The position numbers were made by a program, and so were the translations under genes. A DNA stretch of 64,000 nt, from assembly GCF_014205295.1 (NCBI RefSeq), contig NZ_JACHNF010000001.1, positions 2,108,001-2,172,000 on the forward strand, written 5' to 3'. This DNA comes from Kribbella solani (GTDB lineage: Bacteria > Actinomycetota > Actinomycetes > Propionibacteriales > Kribbellaceae). How positions within the stretch are numbered: the first letter of the stretch is position 1; each line of letters opens with the position of its first letter. The notes beneath the pieces are model-generated. The model saw only the letters and a program-made list of their open reading frames with translations, had not been told where the DNA came from and made no database searches. Shown here one piece after another: positions 6,838-14,613 of the stretch.

Positions 6838-7857
6838 TCATGCTCGGCCGGGACTGACCAGTCCGGACTCATAGGCGAACACCACGGCCTGTACGCGATC
6901 CCGCAGCCCGAGCTTCGCCAGCACACTGCTCACATGTGTCTTGACCGTCCCGGCCGACACCGTCAGCCGCTCGGCAATCTCCGCGTTCGACCAACCACGC
7001 GCGATCGCCTCTAGTACCTCCCGCTCACGCGCAGTCAGCCCCGCCAGCGCCCGCGCGGAGACCGGGTCAACGGCAGGCGCAACCTGCTGAAGCAACTGAT
7101 CCAGCAACCGCCGCGTAGTAGACGCAGCAAGCACCGCATCCCCCGCATGCACAGTCCGAATCGCCGCCAGCATGTCCTCCGGCGGCGCATCCTTCAACAA
7201 GAACCCACTGGCCCCCGCCCGAACAGCAGCCAACACATACTCATCCAAGTCATAGGTAGTCAACATCAACACAGCCGGCCGCCCCCACCCCAACCCACCC
7301 TTCCCACCGTCACCCACATCCAGCCGCCCACCACCCACACCAACATCCAGCCCACCATGACCACCTGCACGGACACCCAGCCCGCCCCAACCGCCAGCAC
7401 CGGCACCAGCGCCTGGCCCGCCCGGACCGGCGGCACCTGCATCGCCACCACCGCCCTGACCGGCGTCCCGACCACGGGCGCCCGGCCCACCTTGACCGGC
7501 ACCGCCGCTACCGCCCTGACGAGCGTCCCCGGCACCGCCTTGACCGCCGGCACCGCGTTGACCGCCGGCACCGCCTGGACCGGCGCCGCCGCCACCACTC
7601 TGACGAGCATCCCCGGGGTTCGGCTGGGGAAGATACGGCTCGCCCGCCATGATGCGCGCAGTGGCTTGAATCCCATCCAGCTTGGGCATCCGGACATCCA
7701 TCACAACCACGTCCGGCCGCAACCGCCGTACCGCCTCAACCGCCGCCAGCCCATCACCGGCCTCACCAACCACGGTCAGATCCGGCTGCGAGTCAATCAC
7801 CATCCGAAACCCGGCCCGCACCATCTCCTGGTCCTCAACCAGCAACACCCGCGTCAT
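6838..7857 (-). CDS. NarL/FixJ-type response regulator with a 120-residue Gly-rich insertion in the receiver domain
   Basis: A 339-residue protein. Residues 1-72 are the first half of a receiver domain (VEDQ acid pocket, phospho-acceptor Asp54 in VVMDVRMP), and 193-232 the second half (VLMLTTYD, Lys222 in FLLKDA). Residues about 273-335 are a LuxR-type helix-turn-helix (LTAREREVLEAIARG, VKTHVSSVLAKL). Between them, at the loop before beta-strand 4, lie about 120 residues made almost only of Gly, Ala, Gln, Arg and Asp. Removing these gives 219 residues, the usual family size. All catalytic residues remain, so the insert probably forms a solvent-exposed loop. The kinase gene ends eight bases upstream in the same direction, so the two form an operon. 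Confidence 0.92.
   Translation of the reverse strand: MTRVLLVEDQEMVRAGFRMVIDSQPDLTVVGEAGDGLAAVEAVRRLRPDVVVMDVRMPKLDGIQATARIMAGEPYLPQPNPGDARQSGGGGAGPGGAGGQRGAGGQGGAGDARQGGSGGAGQGGPGARGRDAGQGGGGDAGAAGPGGPGAGAGAGGWGGLGVRAGGHGGLDVGVGGGRLDVGDGGKGGLGWGRPAVLMLTTYDLDEYVLAAVRAGASGFLLKDAPPEDMLAAIRTVHAGDAVLAASTTRRLLDQLLQQVAPAVDPVSARALAGLTAREREVLEAIARGWSNAEIAERLTVSAGTVKTHVSSVLAKLGLRDRVQAVVFAYESGLVSPGRA
7282..7641. repeat. low-complexity tract encoding the receiver-domain insertion
   Basis: About 360 bases of imperfect triplet-phased repeats, such as ACCGCCGGCACCGC and related units, all in frame with the response regulator. The composition (Gly/Ala codons, GGN/GCN) suggests expansion by slippage. Confidence 0.75.
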
Positions 7858-7864
7858 GCCGCGA

Positions 7865-9292
7865 TCATGACCCCCCGCCCGCCTCAGACCAACCCCGCCA
7901 CCCCGCCGACCCCTCAGCCACCGGAACAGTAGCCATCAGCAACCATCCCCCCGCCCCCTGCCGCCGTACCCCAACAGACCCCCCATACACCGCAACCCGC
8001 TCCCGCATCCCAACCAACCCATGCCCCCCACCAACCCCAGCCCCCACCTCAACCCCAACTCCCGCCCGGGCCCCCGCCCTTGCTCCCACCTCGGCTCCTG
8101 CTCCAGCTGCTACCTCGGCTCTTGCTCCGGCTGCCGCTCCGGTGTCCGCCTCTGCTCCAACTCCCGCCTGCGACCCGCCACCGTCGTCCGCGACCGCAAT
8201 CTCCACACCCTCCGCAGTCCAGCGAACCGTCACTTCAGCCGTCGCCCCCACCCCGGCATGCTTCATAACGTTCGTAAGCCCCTCCTGCACGATGCGATAA
8301 ACCGTCAGCCCCAGCCCCGCCTCAACCGGATACGGCGGCTCCTCCACCTCCGCCACCACCGTCCACCCACTAGCCCGGACCTGCTCAATCAACCCACCCA
8401 ACTCCCCAACCCCAGGCACAGGCCCCACCAGGCGCCCACCATCAGCCCCCACCACACCCCGCGCGCGAGATGCCGGACGTTCACTGCCAGCGCCCACCAC
8501 ACCCGCTGCGGGAGATGCCGGACGGCCGCCGTCGGTGCGCAGTACGCCGAGGATCTGCCGCGTCTCAGCCAGCGCCTCACGTGCGTGTTTGCCGATCGTG
8601 CCAAGAGCAGTCATAGCCGGATCATCAGCTGCATGGGTCGACGCGTACCGTCCGCCGTCCGCCTGCGCGATCACCACCGCCAGCGAGTGCGCCACCACGT
8701 CGTGCATCTCCCGCGCGATCCGAGCCCGTTCAGCCAGTACGGCGAGCTGGTCGCGCTGCCCACGCTCCACCTCGAGCAACTGCGCCCGCTCGACAGCAGC
8801 AACCGCCTGCCCGCGCCGTACCCGCCCCAGCGACCCAACCGCCCACGCCGCCACCACAATGCTCGCGAACAGCCCACCAATCACCAGATGAGCAACTACC
8901 GAATCCACTAACCGCGGCCAAGCCACCCCACCAAGCACGGCACCCACCAGCCCAGCCACCAGCCCCGTACGCGCCACCCACACCGCCCCGTACGCAGCAG
9001 CCGCATGCACCGCAATCGGCACCGCCACATCAGCCGGCAGCGCCCCCACCGTGTCCCGAACCACCACCCACTGCGCTAGCCCCACCACCCCCACCACAAC
9101 CAAACAAACCCCCGGCCACCGCCGCCGAACCCCCACCGCCCCCAAAAGCAACACAGAGAACAAGTAGTAGGCACCAGGAGCCCGAACCGCCCACCCAATC
9201 CCCAAACTCACCCCCACCAGCACCCCAGCACCTACACCATCAACAACACCCCGATGCGACCCCAACCACCCCTCAACCCGCTCAACCAGCAT
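7865..9292 (-). CDS. NarL-class sensor histidine kinase with Gly/Ala-rich insertions
   Basis: A 475-residue protein. About 160 N-terminal residues form five to six hydrophobic helices. A HisKA_3 dimerisation helix follows, with the phospho-acceptor His in REMHDVVAHSLAVVI. Then comes the HATPase domain, with the N box near IVQEGLTNVMKHA, G1 in VADDGGG and G2 in GHGLVGMRER. Two insertions are unusual: roughly 40 residues after ILGVLRTDGG, and about 48 residues of Gly/Ala/Val/Glu/Arg between the G1 and G2 boxes, inside the ATP-lid region. The start is ATG at 9292. TATAGT lies six bases upstream and there is no Shine-Dalgarno, which suggests a leaderless mRNA. An upstream in-frame extension to 9535 is repeat sequence. 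The signal sensed is unknown. Confidence 0.88.
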   Translation of the reverse strand: MLVERVEGWLGSHRGVVDGVGAGVLVGVSLGIGWAVRAPGAYYLFSVLLLGAVGVRRRWPGVCLVVVGVVGLAQWVVVRDTVGALPADVAVPIAVHAAAAYGAVWVARTGLVAGLVGAVLGGVAWPRLVDSVVAHLVIGGLFASIVVAAWAVGSLGRVRRGQAVAAVERAQLLEVERGQRDQLAVLAERARIAREMHDVVAHSLAVVIAQADGGRYASTHAADDPAMTALGTIGKHAREALAETRQILGVLRTDGGRPASPAAGVVGAGSERPASRARGVVGADGGRLVGPVPGVGELGGLIEQVRASGWTVVAEVEEPPYPVEAGLGLTVYRIVQEGLTNVMKHAGVGATAEVTVRWTAEGVEIAVADDGGGSQAGVGAEADTGAAAGARAEVAAGAGAEVGARAGARAGVGVEVGAGVGGGHGLVGMRERVAVYGGSVGVRRQGAGGWLLMATVPVAEGSAGWRGWSEAGGGS

Positions 9293-9574
9293 CCCGCCAC
9301 TATAAAAGCCACCCACCACCCCAACCCGTTCCAACAGAACGACGCCCCGCCGGCCGACGAAGTGGACCGCGAGGGGAAACCACCGCAGTACGCCACTCCC
9401 TCCGAGCACCCCAAAGCCAAGCGAAGGCACGACACACTTGCGACGCTGCCTCGATGTACGGAAGGACGGGTAATGGCCCCCGACCCACACACCTCCCACC
9501 TGCCCACCACCCCCGCGCGACACCCAGACGACCAACCACTACCCGTCCGTCAGTACATGGCGGCCATGACACGG

Positions 9575-9913
9575 AACTGACCGCAACGGGACGCACCACC
9601 GGGAGGCCAACCATGGTGAGGAACCATCGCCCGAGAGCTGACCGCGAGGGCAAACCACCGCGGGTAAGCCGACCGCGAGGGTGAACAACCGGCGGAACCC
9701 AACCACGACGCAAACCACCGCCGAAATGCCGATCGCGAAGGCAAGACACCGCCGGTGACCCAGCTGGGCTGGCCAACCACCGCCGGAGAGCCAACTGCGC
9801 GGGCGAACCACCGCCGGAAACCTAGCCGCGATGCCCGGCCCCAGCAGCCGAGCCAACTGCGCGGGCGAACCACCGCCGGAAACCTAGCCGCGATGCCCAG
9901 CCCCAGCAGCCGA
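9575..9913. repeat. 31-bp tandem repeat array with an internal 62-bp duplication
   Basis: Roughly ten degenerate units of about 31 bp (for example starting at 9622 and 9653) with consensus AACCACCGCSGGARAGCC then GACCGCGAGGGCG. The final part is a near-perfect 62-bp direct repeat, 9790-9851 and 9852-9913, differing at one base; 62 is twice the unit length. The array lies downstream of tRNA-Val(CAC). Confidence 0.8.
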
Positions 9914-9927
9914 GCGAAGCGAAGGCG

Positions 9928-9984
9928 AACGGGGGTGCGGGTGGCGGAGCCCCCGCCCGCGGCAAGCGAAGCGCAGCCGCACAA
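9928..9984. repeat. 57-bp palindrome-rich module, copy 3
   Basis: Same 57 bases as at 3229-3285, again between the 31-bp array and the terminator of a tRNA-Val. Confidence 0.8.
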
Positions 9985-9994
9985 CACGACGAAA

Positions 9995-10032
9995 GGCGAC
10001 CCGCTCCGCGCTCTCCGCGGACACGAGTCGCC
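9995..10032 (-). terminator. terminator-like hairpin after tRNA-Val(CAC)
   Basis: GGCGAC (9995-10000) pairs with GTCGCC (10027-10032), with CCGCG/CGCGG nested inside. It lies 11 bases after the tRNA. Confidence 0.6.
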
Positions 10033-10043
10033 ATCGACTTTCG

Positions 10044-10115
10044 TGGGCGATACTGGGTTCGAACCAGTGACCTCTTCGGTGTGAACGAAGCGCGCTACCA
10101 CTGCGCCAATCGCCC
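10044..10115 (-). tRNA. tRNA-Val (anticodon CAC)
   Basis: A 72-nt minus-strand cloverleaf with acceptor GGGCGAT/ATCGCCC and anticodon stem CTTCG/CGAAG enclosing TTCACAC, giving anticodon CAC, which reads GUG. The discriminator is A and CCA is not encoded. It is closely similar to the tRNA-Val(GAC) pair outside the anticodon arm and shares their downstream repeats. Confidence 0.95.
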
Positions 10116-10242
10116 AGCGTGGTGCTGGTGTTTCTGATGTGGTGTTGCGGGTGAAACCATAGCGCATGATGCAGCGACGATCTAATCGGGCCGGGCTACT
10201 CTTGGCGCAGGACGGAGATCCCGTCGCGTTGGAGACGTGATT

Positions 10243-10803
10243 GTGACTTTCTCGCACGACACCGAGCAGGCGCTCGGGACGCTGGTCCGGCTGGTCAACA
10301 CCATGCCCGGGCCGAACAGCCAGGTCGATTCGCTGGAGGCACTCGAGGAGCTGGAGAAGTTCGTTCACGAGCGGGAGTTCAGCGCGGTCGAGTCGCTGTC
10401 GGAGAAGGACCTGGCCGAGGTACGGGATCTGCGGCCGTTGTTCGCGCCGGTGTTCACCACGGAGTCGGATGCGGAAGCGGCGTCGATGATCAACGCGATC
10501 ATCGCCCGCGGTACGTCGACGCCCCGGCTGACGAACCACGACGGGCACCCGTGGCACATCCACTATTCGCGGGCCGGCGCGTCGCTGGCGTGCCGGATCA
10601 CGGTGGAGTGCGGGATCGCGCTGGCGCAGGTGATCTCGGCGGGGGAGCGCGAGCGGCTTCGGCGCTGCGAGGCCCCGGACTGTGACGACGCGCTGATCGA
10701 TCTCTCCCGAAACCGCTCGAAGCGGTACTGCGATGCGCGTACTTGTGGCAACCGTTTGCACGTGGCCGCGTACCGCGAACGCCGCAAGGCTTCCGGCGAG
10801 TAG
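10243..10803 (+). CDS. CGNR zinc-finger protein with N-terminal ABATE (DUF1470) domain
   Basis: A 186-residue protein. Residues about 1-125 are the helical ABATE/DUF1470 region (ALGTLVRLVNTMPG near the start). Residues about 138-180 hold the CGNR finger, with Cys in RRCEAPDCDDALIDLSRNRS, then RYCDARTCGNRLHVAAYRER. The family is thought to bind DNA and act in stress or metabolic regulation, but no target is known. GTG at 10243 is preferred to the in-frame GTG at 10237 because GGAG lies eight bases before it. It is transcribed divergently from tRNA-Val(CAC). Confidence 0.88.
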   Translation: MTFSHDTEQALGTLVRLVNTMPGPNSQVDSLEALEELEKFVHEREFSAVESLSEKDLAEVRDLRPLFAPVFTTESDAEAASMINAIIARGTSTPRLTNHDGHPWHIHYSRAGASLACRITVECGIALAQVISAGERERLRRCEAPDCDDALIDLSRNRSKRYCDARTCGNRLHVAAYRERRKASGE

Positions 10804-11143
10804 GCGCCGCGGGCGTTTGCACCGCCGCACACCACACGGCGCTGGGCGGAGGCCGGGCGGAGGATGTGGCGACGCTGCGCGGGATCAGGACGTGCGAGCA
10901 GCTGGCGCGGCCGATCGCGTCGGCTGGCTCTGGCTTCCGGTTAGCCCTCTCACGGCGGTCGCGCCGGCCACGCCGTTTTCCAGCAAGCCCTCTGACCGGC
11001 GATCGCGCTGGATGGTTCGCGGTGTGGGCGAGGTGCCCGGACCGCATCACCGTCGACGACAGCGAGGCCCAGCGGATCCAAGGAAGAGGGCAAACCGATC
11101 GCCTTGGTCGTCCGTCCAGGTCTTCGGCCCCGGCCGTGTGTGG
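10804..11143. other. 340-bp intergenic stretch, nothing recognised
   Basis: It lies between the stop codons of the CGNR gene and the class IV aminotransferase gene, which converge. I find no gene, tRNA or strong hairpin, and the GC-rich frames here have no ribosome site or recognisable product. It may hold decayed sequence. Confidence 0.5.
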
Positions 11144-11962
11144 TTATGGGTTGGGGTTGGTGGCTGAGCAATCGGTGAAGACTTTGGCTACCTGGGATGT
11201 GATGGTGCCGGGGGCCGTCAGGATGCGGGTGTCGGCGCGGTGGATGGCCTGTACGTCGCGGGTGGTGGATGTGAGGAAGATCTCCTCAGCCTCGGCGAGC
11301 ATTTCCATGGGTACGTCGCGCTCGACGCCGCCGAACCACTCCAGTACGAGACCGCGCGTGACGCCCGCCAGCGCGCCTGAGTCGAGCGTTGGTGTGATCA
11401 GCTCGCCGTCGTAGACGCAGAAGATGTTCGAGCCGGTGCCTTCGGCCAGGTTGCCGATCGTGTTCGCGAAGATCGCCTCGCTGCCGCCGCGCTCCTTCGC
11501 GTACGCGAGCGCGCGGACGTTCTCCGCGTACGAGGTCGTCTTCAGGCCGGCGACCGCGCTGCGCTCGTTGCGTACCCACGGGACGGTGACGATCGCCGAC
11601 GTCGCGGCCGGGCGCTGGATCTGCTGGGACGCGATCAGCACCGTCGGGCCGGCGGTGCCGCGGTCCGACGACAGCGGCGACACGCCGCCGGTGTACGTGA
11701 TCCGCAGCCGCCCGAACGGGATACCCGGGTCGGCCGCGACCACCGCGTCGATGCCGGCCTCGATCGCCGCCACGTCCGGGGTCGGCAGGCCGAGCCCGAC
11801 CGCCGAGCGGACCAGCCGGTCCAGATGCCGGCGGACCGCGAACGTGCGGCCGTTCTCGAGCTTCAGCGTCTCGAAGACGCCGTCGCCGGTGGTCAGCCCG
11901 TGGTCCAGCGGGGAAACCGCCGCCTCGTCGTCGAGCAAGGCGCCGTTCAGCCAGATACGCAT
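11144..11962 (-). CDS. pabC: class IV PLP aminotransferase, probable 4-amino-4-deoxychorismate lyase
   Basis: A 272-residue fold-type IV PLP enzyme. The early RIWLNGALLDDEAAVSPLDH and GDGVFETLK, the PLP Lys in AVAGLKTTSYAENVRAL, and the phosphate-binding EGTGSNIFCVYDGELITPTL and GALAGVTRG are all in place. Enzymes with this pattern in actinobacteria are generally assigned as PabC, which releases p-aminobenzoate and pyruvate in folate synthesis; branched-chain or D-amino-acid aminotransferase activity is the alternative. The start has GGAAGGAG seven bases upstream. No pabA/pabB genes are nearby, so the assignment rests on sequence only. A folate role would fit the nearby ZTP-switched glyA, though the genes are not linked in an operon. 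Confidence 0.78.
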   Translation of the reverse strand: MRIWLNGALLDDEAAVSPLDHGLTTGDGVFETLKLENGRTFAVRRHLDRLVRSAVGLGLPTPDVAAIEAGIDAVVAADPGIPFGRLRITYTGGVSPLSSDRGTAGPTVLIASQQIQRPAATSAIVTVPWVRNERSAVAGLKTTSYAENVRALAYAKERGGSEAIFANTIGNLAEGTGSNIFCVYDGELITPTLDSGALAGVTRGLVLEWFGGVERDVPMEMLAEAEEIFLTSTTRDVQAIHRADTRILTAPGTITSQVAKVFTDCSATNPNP

Positions 11963-12085
11963 GTGGTGCTCCTTCCGCCGAACACCTTAGTGCGCAGGCG
12001 ATCGGGTACCGCGAGGGTGCCCGCGGGTGGCCTCGCAGGTGACCGGGTGATGACCGTACGTCGACGGCCCGGTGGACCCCGATTT

Positions 12086-12113
12086 TTGAAGTCGGGCGTC
12101 GATGGGCTAATGT
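12086..12113 (+). promoter_or_regulatory. predicted promoter of right tRNA cassette
   Basis: TTGAAG, 16 bases, TAATGT. It lies about 37 bases before tRNA-Gly, outside the duplicated 515 bp, so the two cassettes have separate promoters. Confidence 0.55.
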
Positions 12114-12150
12114 TCTTCTCGCGCCGGGGAGACAAAAAACCGGTCGCAAC

Positions 12151-12223
12151 GCGGACGTAGCTCAGTTGGTAGAGCGCAACCTTGCCAAGGTTGAGGTCGC
12201 CGGTTCGAACCCGGTCGTCCGCT
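12151..12223 (+). tRNA. tRNA-Gly (anticodon GCC), right arm
   Basis: 73 nt with acceptor GCGGACG/CGTCCGC and anticodon loop TTGCCAA; T discriminator, no encoded CCA. Identical to complement(3567..3639). Confidence 0.95.
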
Positions 12224-12272
12224 CGGAGAGGATTCGGCGAGTCACCTTCCTCGAAGATGGCACGGCCTCTGT

Positions 12273-12343
12273 GGTGGAGTGGCCGAGAGGCGAGGCAACG
12301 GCCTGCAAAGCCGTGTACACGGGTTCGAATCCCGTCTCCACCT
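12273..12343 (+). tRNA. tRNA-Cys (anticodon GCA), right arm
   Basis: 71 nt with acceptor GGTGGAG/CTCCACC and anticodon loop CTGCAAA. CCA is encoded at 12344-12346. Identical to the left-arm copy. Confidence 0.95.
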
Positions 12344-12371
12344 CCAACAGCTACATCAGCTCCAACAGCTT

Positions 12372-12443
12372 GGACGATTGGCGCAGCGGTAGCGCGCTTC
12401 CCTGACACGGAAGAGGTCACTGGTTCGATCCCAGTATCGTCCA
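12372..12443 (+). tRNA. tRNA-Val (anticodon GAC), right arm
   Basis: 72 nt with acceptor GGACGAT/ATCGTCC and anticodon loop CTGACAC; no encoded CCA. Identical to complement(3347..3418). Confidence 0.95.
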
Positions 12444-12500
12444 CGAAGGCGATGGGCGAGGTGTGCGGCATCCTTACGGATGCTCGCCGCCTCGCCTTCG
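12444..12500 (+). terminator. terminator-like hairpin after tRNA-Val, right arm
   Basis: Nested hairpin with CGAAGGCG/CGCCTTCG at its ends, directly following the tRNA. Same sequence as in the left arm. Confidence 0.65.
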
Positions 12501-12752
12501 TCGTTTGTGCGGCTGCGCTTCGCTTGCCGCGGGCGGGGGCTCCGCCACCCGCACCCCCGTTCGTGCCTTCGCTTCGCTCGGCACCCCCCAGACGGTGGCT
12601 GGGCGCCACGGTCAGCTTCCCGCGGTGGTTACCCATCACGCGCGGCTCTCCGGCAGTGGTTACTCATCACGGTCGGCTCTCCCGCAGTAGTTGCTCGTCG
12701 CGGTGGCTCTCCCGCAGTGGTTGCTCTTCTCTTGTTTCTTCTTCTGTGGGGG
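12501..12752. other. non-coding repeat spacer after the right tRNA cassette
   Basis: Holds the 57-bp module (12505-12561) and about four 31-bp units in inverted orientation (about 12625-12745). The last unit decays into a TTCTCTTGTTTCTTCTTCTG tract before the SDR stop codon. No gene is seen. Confidence 0.7.
12505..12561. repeat. 57-bp palindrome-rich module, copy 2 (inverted)
   Basis: Reverse complement of the copies at 3229 and 9928; part of the duplicated arm. Confidence 0.8.
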
Positions 12753-13496
12753 TTACATGCGGAGGTGGGAGGCGCCGTTGAAGTCTAGGATTGTGCCGGT
12801 GGCGAATTCGGCTGCGGGGGACGCTAGGTAGAGGATGGCGGCTGCTACTTCGGTGGGGGCCGCGATGCGTTCGAGGGGGCTTTCCAGACGGCGGCGGTCG
12901 TAGTCGGGGCCGGTTAGGTTGGGGGCGGCCATGTCAGTCAGGGTCCAGCCGGGGGCGATGGCGGTTACGGCGATGCCTTCGGGGCCCAGGGCTCTTGCGA
13001 GGGACTGGGTCAGGGAGACCAGGGCTGCTTTGGAGGCGCCGTAGGCGGGCTGGTTGGGTTCGCCACGGAAGGCGCCTCGGGAGGAGACGTTGATAATGCG
13101 GCCGCCGCGCGGCATGTGGCGGACGGCGCACCAGGTGGTGTTGGCGGGGCCGAGCAGGTTCACGGACAGGGTGTCGGTCCACGCTTGTTGCCATTCGGCG
13201 TACGTGGTTTCGCGGATGCGGTGCGGGTGGTAGACGGCGGCGTTGTTCACCAGTACGTCGATACTGCCCAATGCGCGCGCGGCGTCGTCGACCATCTGTT
13301 CTGTCGCCGCCGGGTCGGCCAGATCGGCTTGCACCATGACATGTCCGGTGCCGGGGAGATCCTTCAGTAGCTGGGCTGCCGCGTCGGCGGAGGCGCCGTA
13401 GTGGATTGCTACGCGATCACCTGCCTCGGCGAATGCGCGGGCGGTTGCCGCACCGATGCCGCGGGAAGCTCCTGTCACCAGCACTGATCGGTTCAT
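12753..13496 (-). CDS. short-chain dehydrogenase/reductase (FabG-like)
   Basis: A 247-residue classical SDR with nucleotide-binding VLVTGASRGIGAATARA at residues 5-21, NNAAV near 85, a Ser in INVSSRGAF, the active-site YGASK motif, and a C-terminal GTILDFNGA. The cofactor is probably NADP(H) because basic residues follow the first strand. The substrate is not deducible; FabG-like 3-oxoacyl reductases and many alcohol dehydrogenases look the same. ATG at 13496 is used, where the Rossmann strand begins and AGGA lies eight bases upstream. It starts 17 bases after the rsgA stop in the same direction, so it is probably co-transcribed with rsgA. Confidence 0.87.
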   Translation of the reverse strand: MNRSVLVTGASRGIGAATARAFAEAGDRVAIHYGASADAAAQLLKDLPGTGHVMVQADLADPAATEQMVDDAARALGSIDVLVNNAAVYHPHRIRETTYAEWQQAWTDTLSVNLLGPANTTWCAVRHMPRGGRIINVSSRGAFRGEPNQPAYGASKAALVSLTQSLARALGPEGIAVTAIAPGWTLTDMAAPNLTGPDYDRRRLESPLERIAAPTEVAAAILYLASPAAEFATGTILDFNGASHLRM

Positions 13497-13512
13497 GCGA
13501 CCGATCCTGTCA

Positions 13513-14580
13513 TCAGGAGCGGGGCTTCCAGTCGCGCCGGTACGACTTGGTGGCACGCACTGCCTCCTCCTTCGCCTCAGTGCGTGCCCGTACGTCCGCC
13601 CGGCGCGCCATGTACGCCGCCTCGCGCCGCAGCTTCACCCAGCTGTCGTAGCGCCGGTACGGCAGCGAGCCGTCCTCTAACGCGTCCCGTACCGCGCAGT
13701 CCGGCTCCATGACATGCGAGCAGTCCTTGAACTTGCACTGCGCCGCCAGTGCGGTGATGTCCGGGAACGCAGCTGCCAGCCCCTCCCCTGACTCCTGCAG
13801 TCCGATCCCCCGCAGCCCAGGCGTGTCGATGACGACCCCACCGCTCGGCAGCACGATCAGCTCACGCCGTACGGAGGTGTGCCGGCCTTTCCCGTCTTCA
13901 CGGATCGCCTGTACGTCCAGCAACTCCACGCCGGCCAGTGCGTTCACCAGCGACGACTTGCCGGCACCACTGGAACCTAGCAACGCCAGAGAGGCATTTC
14001 CATCAAGCAACGTGCGTACGGAGTCCATGCCCGCACCGGTGGTCGCACTGCACACCAGCACGTCCGCACCGGGCGCAGCCAGTGCCACGTCCTCGGCCAG
14101 TGCATCCGCGTCGCCAACCAGGTCTGACTTGGTCAGTACGACAACAGGACGCGCACCGCTCTCCCAGGCCACTGCCAGGAAGCGCTCGATCCGTACGATG
14201 TTGGGCTCTGGTACCAGACCTACGACGATGGCGATCACATCGACGTTCGACGCGAGCACCTGCCCACGTGACGATCCGCCGACCTCCGCGCGAACGATCG
14301 CGGAGCGACGGGGCAGTACTGACTCGACGGTGATCCGGTCGTCCGGCCAGTAGCGCAGTACGACCCAGTCCCCCGTACATGGACCGGCCTGTGCGTCGGC
14401 AGCGATCGTGGCGAGCAGGGCACCGGACCAACTGGCGCGGACCGGACCATCGGCGGTGAGAACCACCGCCAGGCCCTTGTCGACCCGGGCGACGCGCCCC
14501 GGCACCAGGTCCGCCGGAACGGACTGCAGAACCTCGGCCGTGGAACCGTCGAGTCCCAGGGCCTGGAGTGTGGCTGACAT
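13513..14580 (-). CDS. rsgA: ribosome small-subunit-dependent GTPase RsgA
   Basis: A 355-residue circularly permuted GTPase. An OB-fold N-terminus (VPGRVARVDKGLAVVLTADG) is followed by the G4 motif (VVLTKSDL), G1 (LLGSSGAGKSSLVNALAG), the switch region GKGRHTSVRREL and G3 (IDTPGLR). The C-terminal zinc site uses CKFKDCSHVMEPDC. RsgA checks late maturation of the 30S subunit and releases the factor RbfA. The ATG start sits 33 bases after a 19-codon ORF that has its own strong ribosome site (14614-14673), so translation may be coupled to it. The downstream SDR is probably in the same transcript. Confidence 0.95.
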   Translation of the reverse strand: MSATLQALGLDGSTAEVLQSVPADLVPGRVARVDKGLAVVLTADGPVRASWSGALLATIAADAQAGPCTGDWVVLRYWPDDRITVESVLPRRSAIVRAEVGGSSRGQVLASNVDVIAIVVGLVPEPNIVRIERFLAVAWESGARPVVVLTKSDLVGDADALAEDVALAAPGADVLVCSATTGAGMDSVRTLLDGNASLALLGSSGAGKSSLVNALAGVELLDVQAIREDGKGRHTSVRRELIVLPSGGVVIDTPGLRGIGLQESGEGLAAAFPDITALAAQCKFKDCSHVMEPDCAVRDALEDGSLPYRRYDSWVKLRREAAYMARRADVRARTEAKEEAVRATKSYRRDWKPRS

Positions 14581-14613
14581 GCGGCGAACCTTTCGGAGGG
14601 TCCGGCCGCGAGA

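Larger units (their letters stand above)
9293..10043. other. 750-bp non-coding repeat region between kinase gene and tRNA-Val
   Basis: No credible gene. It contains an isolated 31-bp-family unit around 9356, the main 31-bp tandem array (9575-9913), the 57-bp module and the tRNA-Val terminator. Open frames here are products of the GC-rich repeats. Confidence 0.7.
12151..12665 (+). repeat. 515-bp inverted duplication, right arm (tRNA-Gly/Cys/Val cassette)
   Basis: Reverse complement of 3125-3639 with no visible mismatch. The first base outside on the left precedes tRNA-Gly; on the right the match breaks at 12666 within a 31-bp repeat unit and continues as diverged repeat to about 12750. Confidence 0.9.

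Noticed and set aside
7147..7932. Plus-strand open frame across the response regulator
   Set aside because: It is a Thr/Pro/Gln-rich shadow of the Gly-rich insertion on the opposite strand; the minus-strand frame has all receiver and HTH motifs.
9575..9913. 31-bp repeats considered as a CRISPR array
   Set aside because: Units abut with no spacers, are degenerate, and no cas genes are present.
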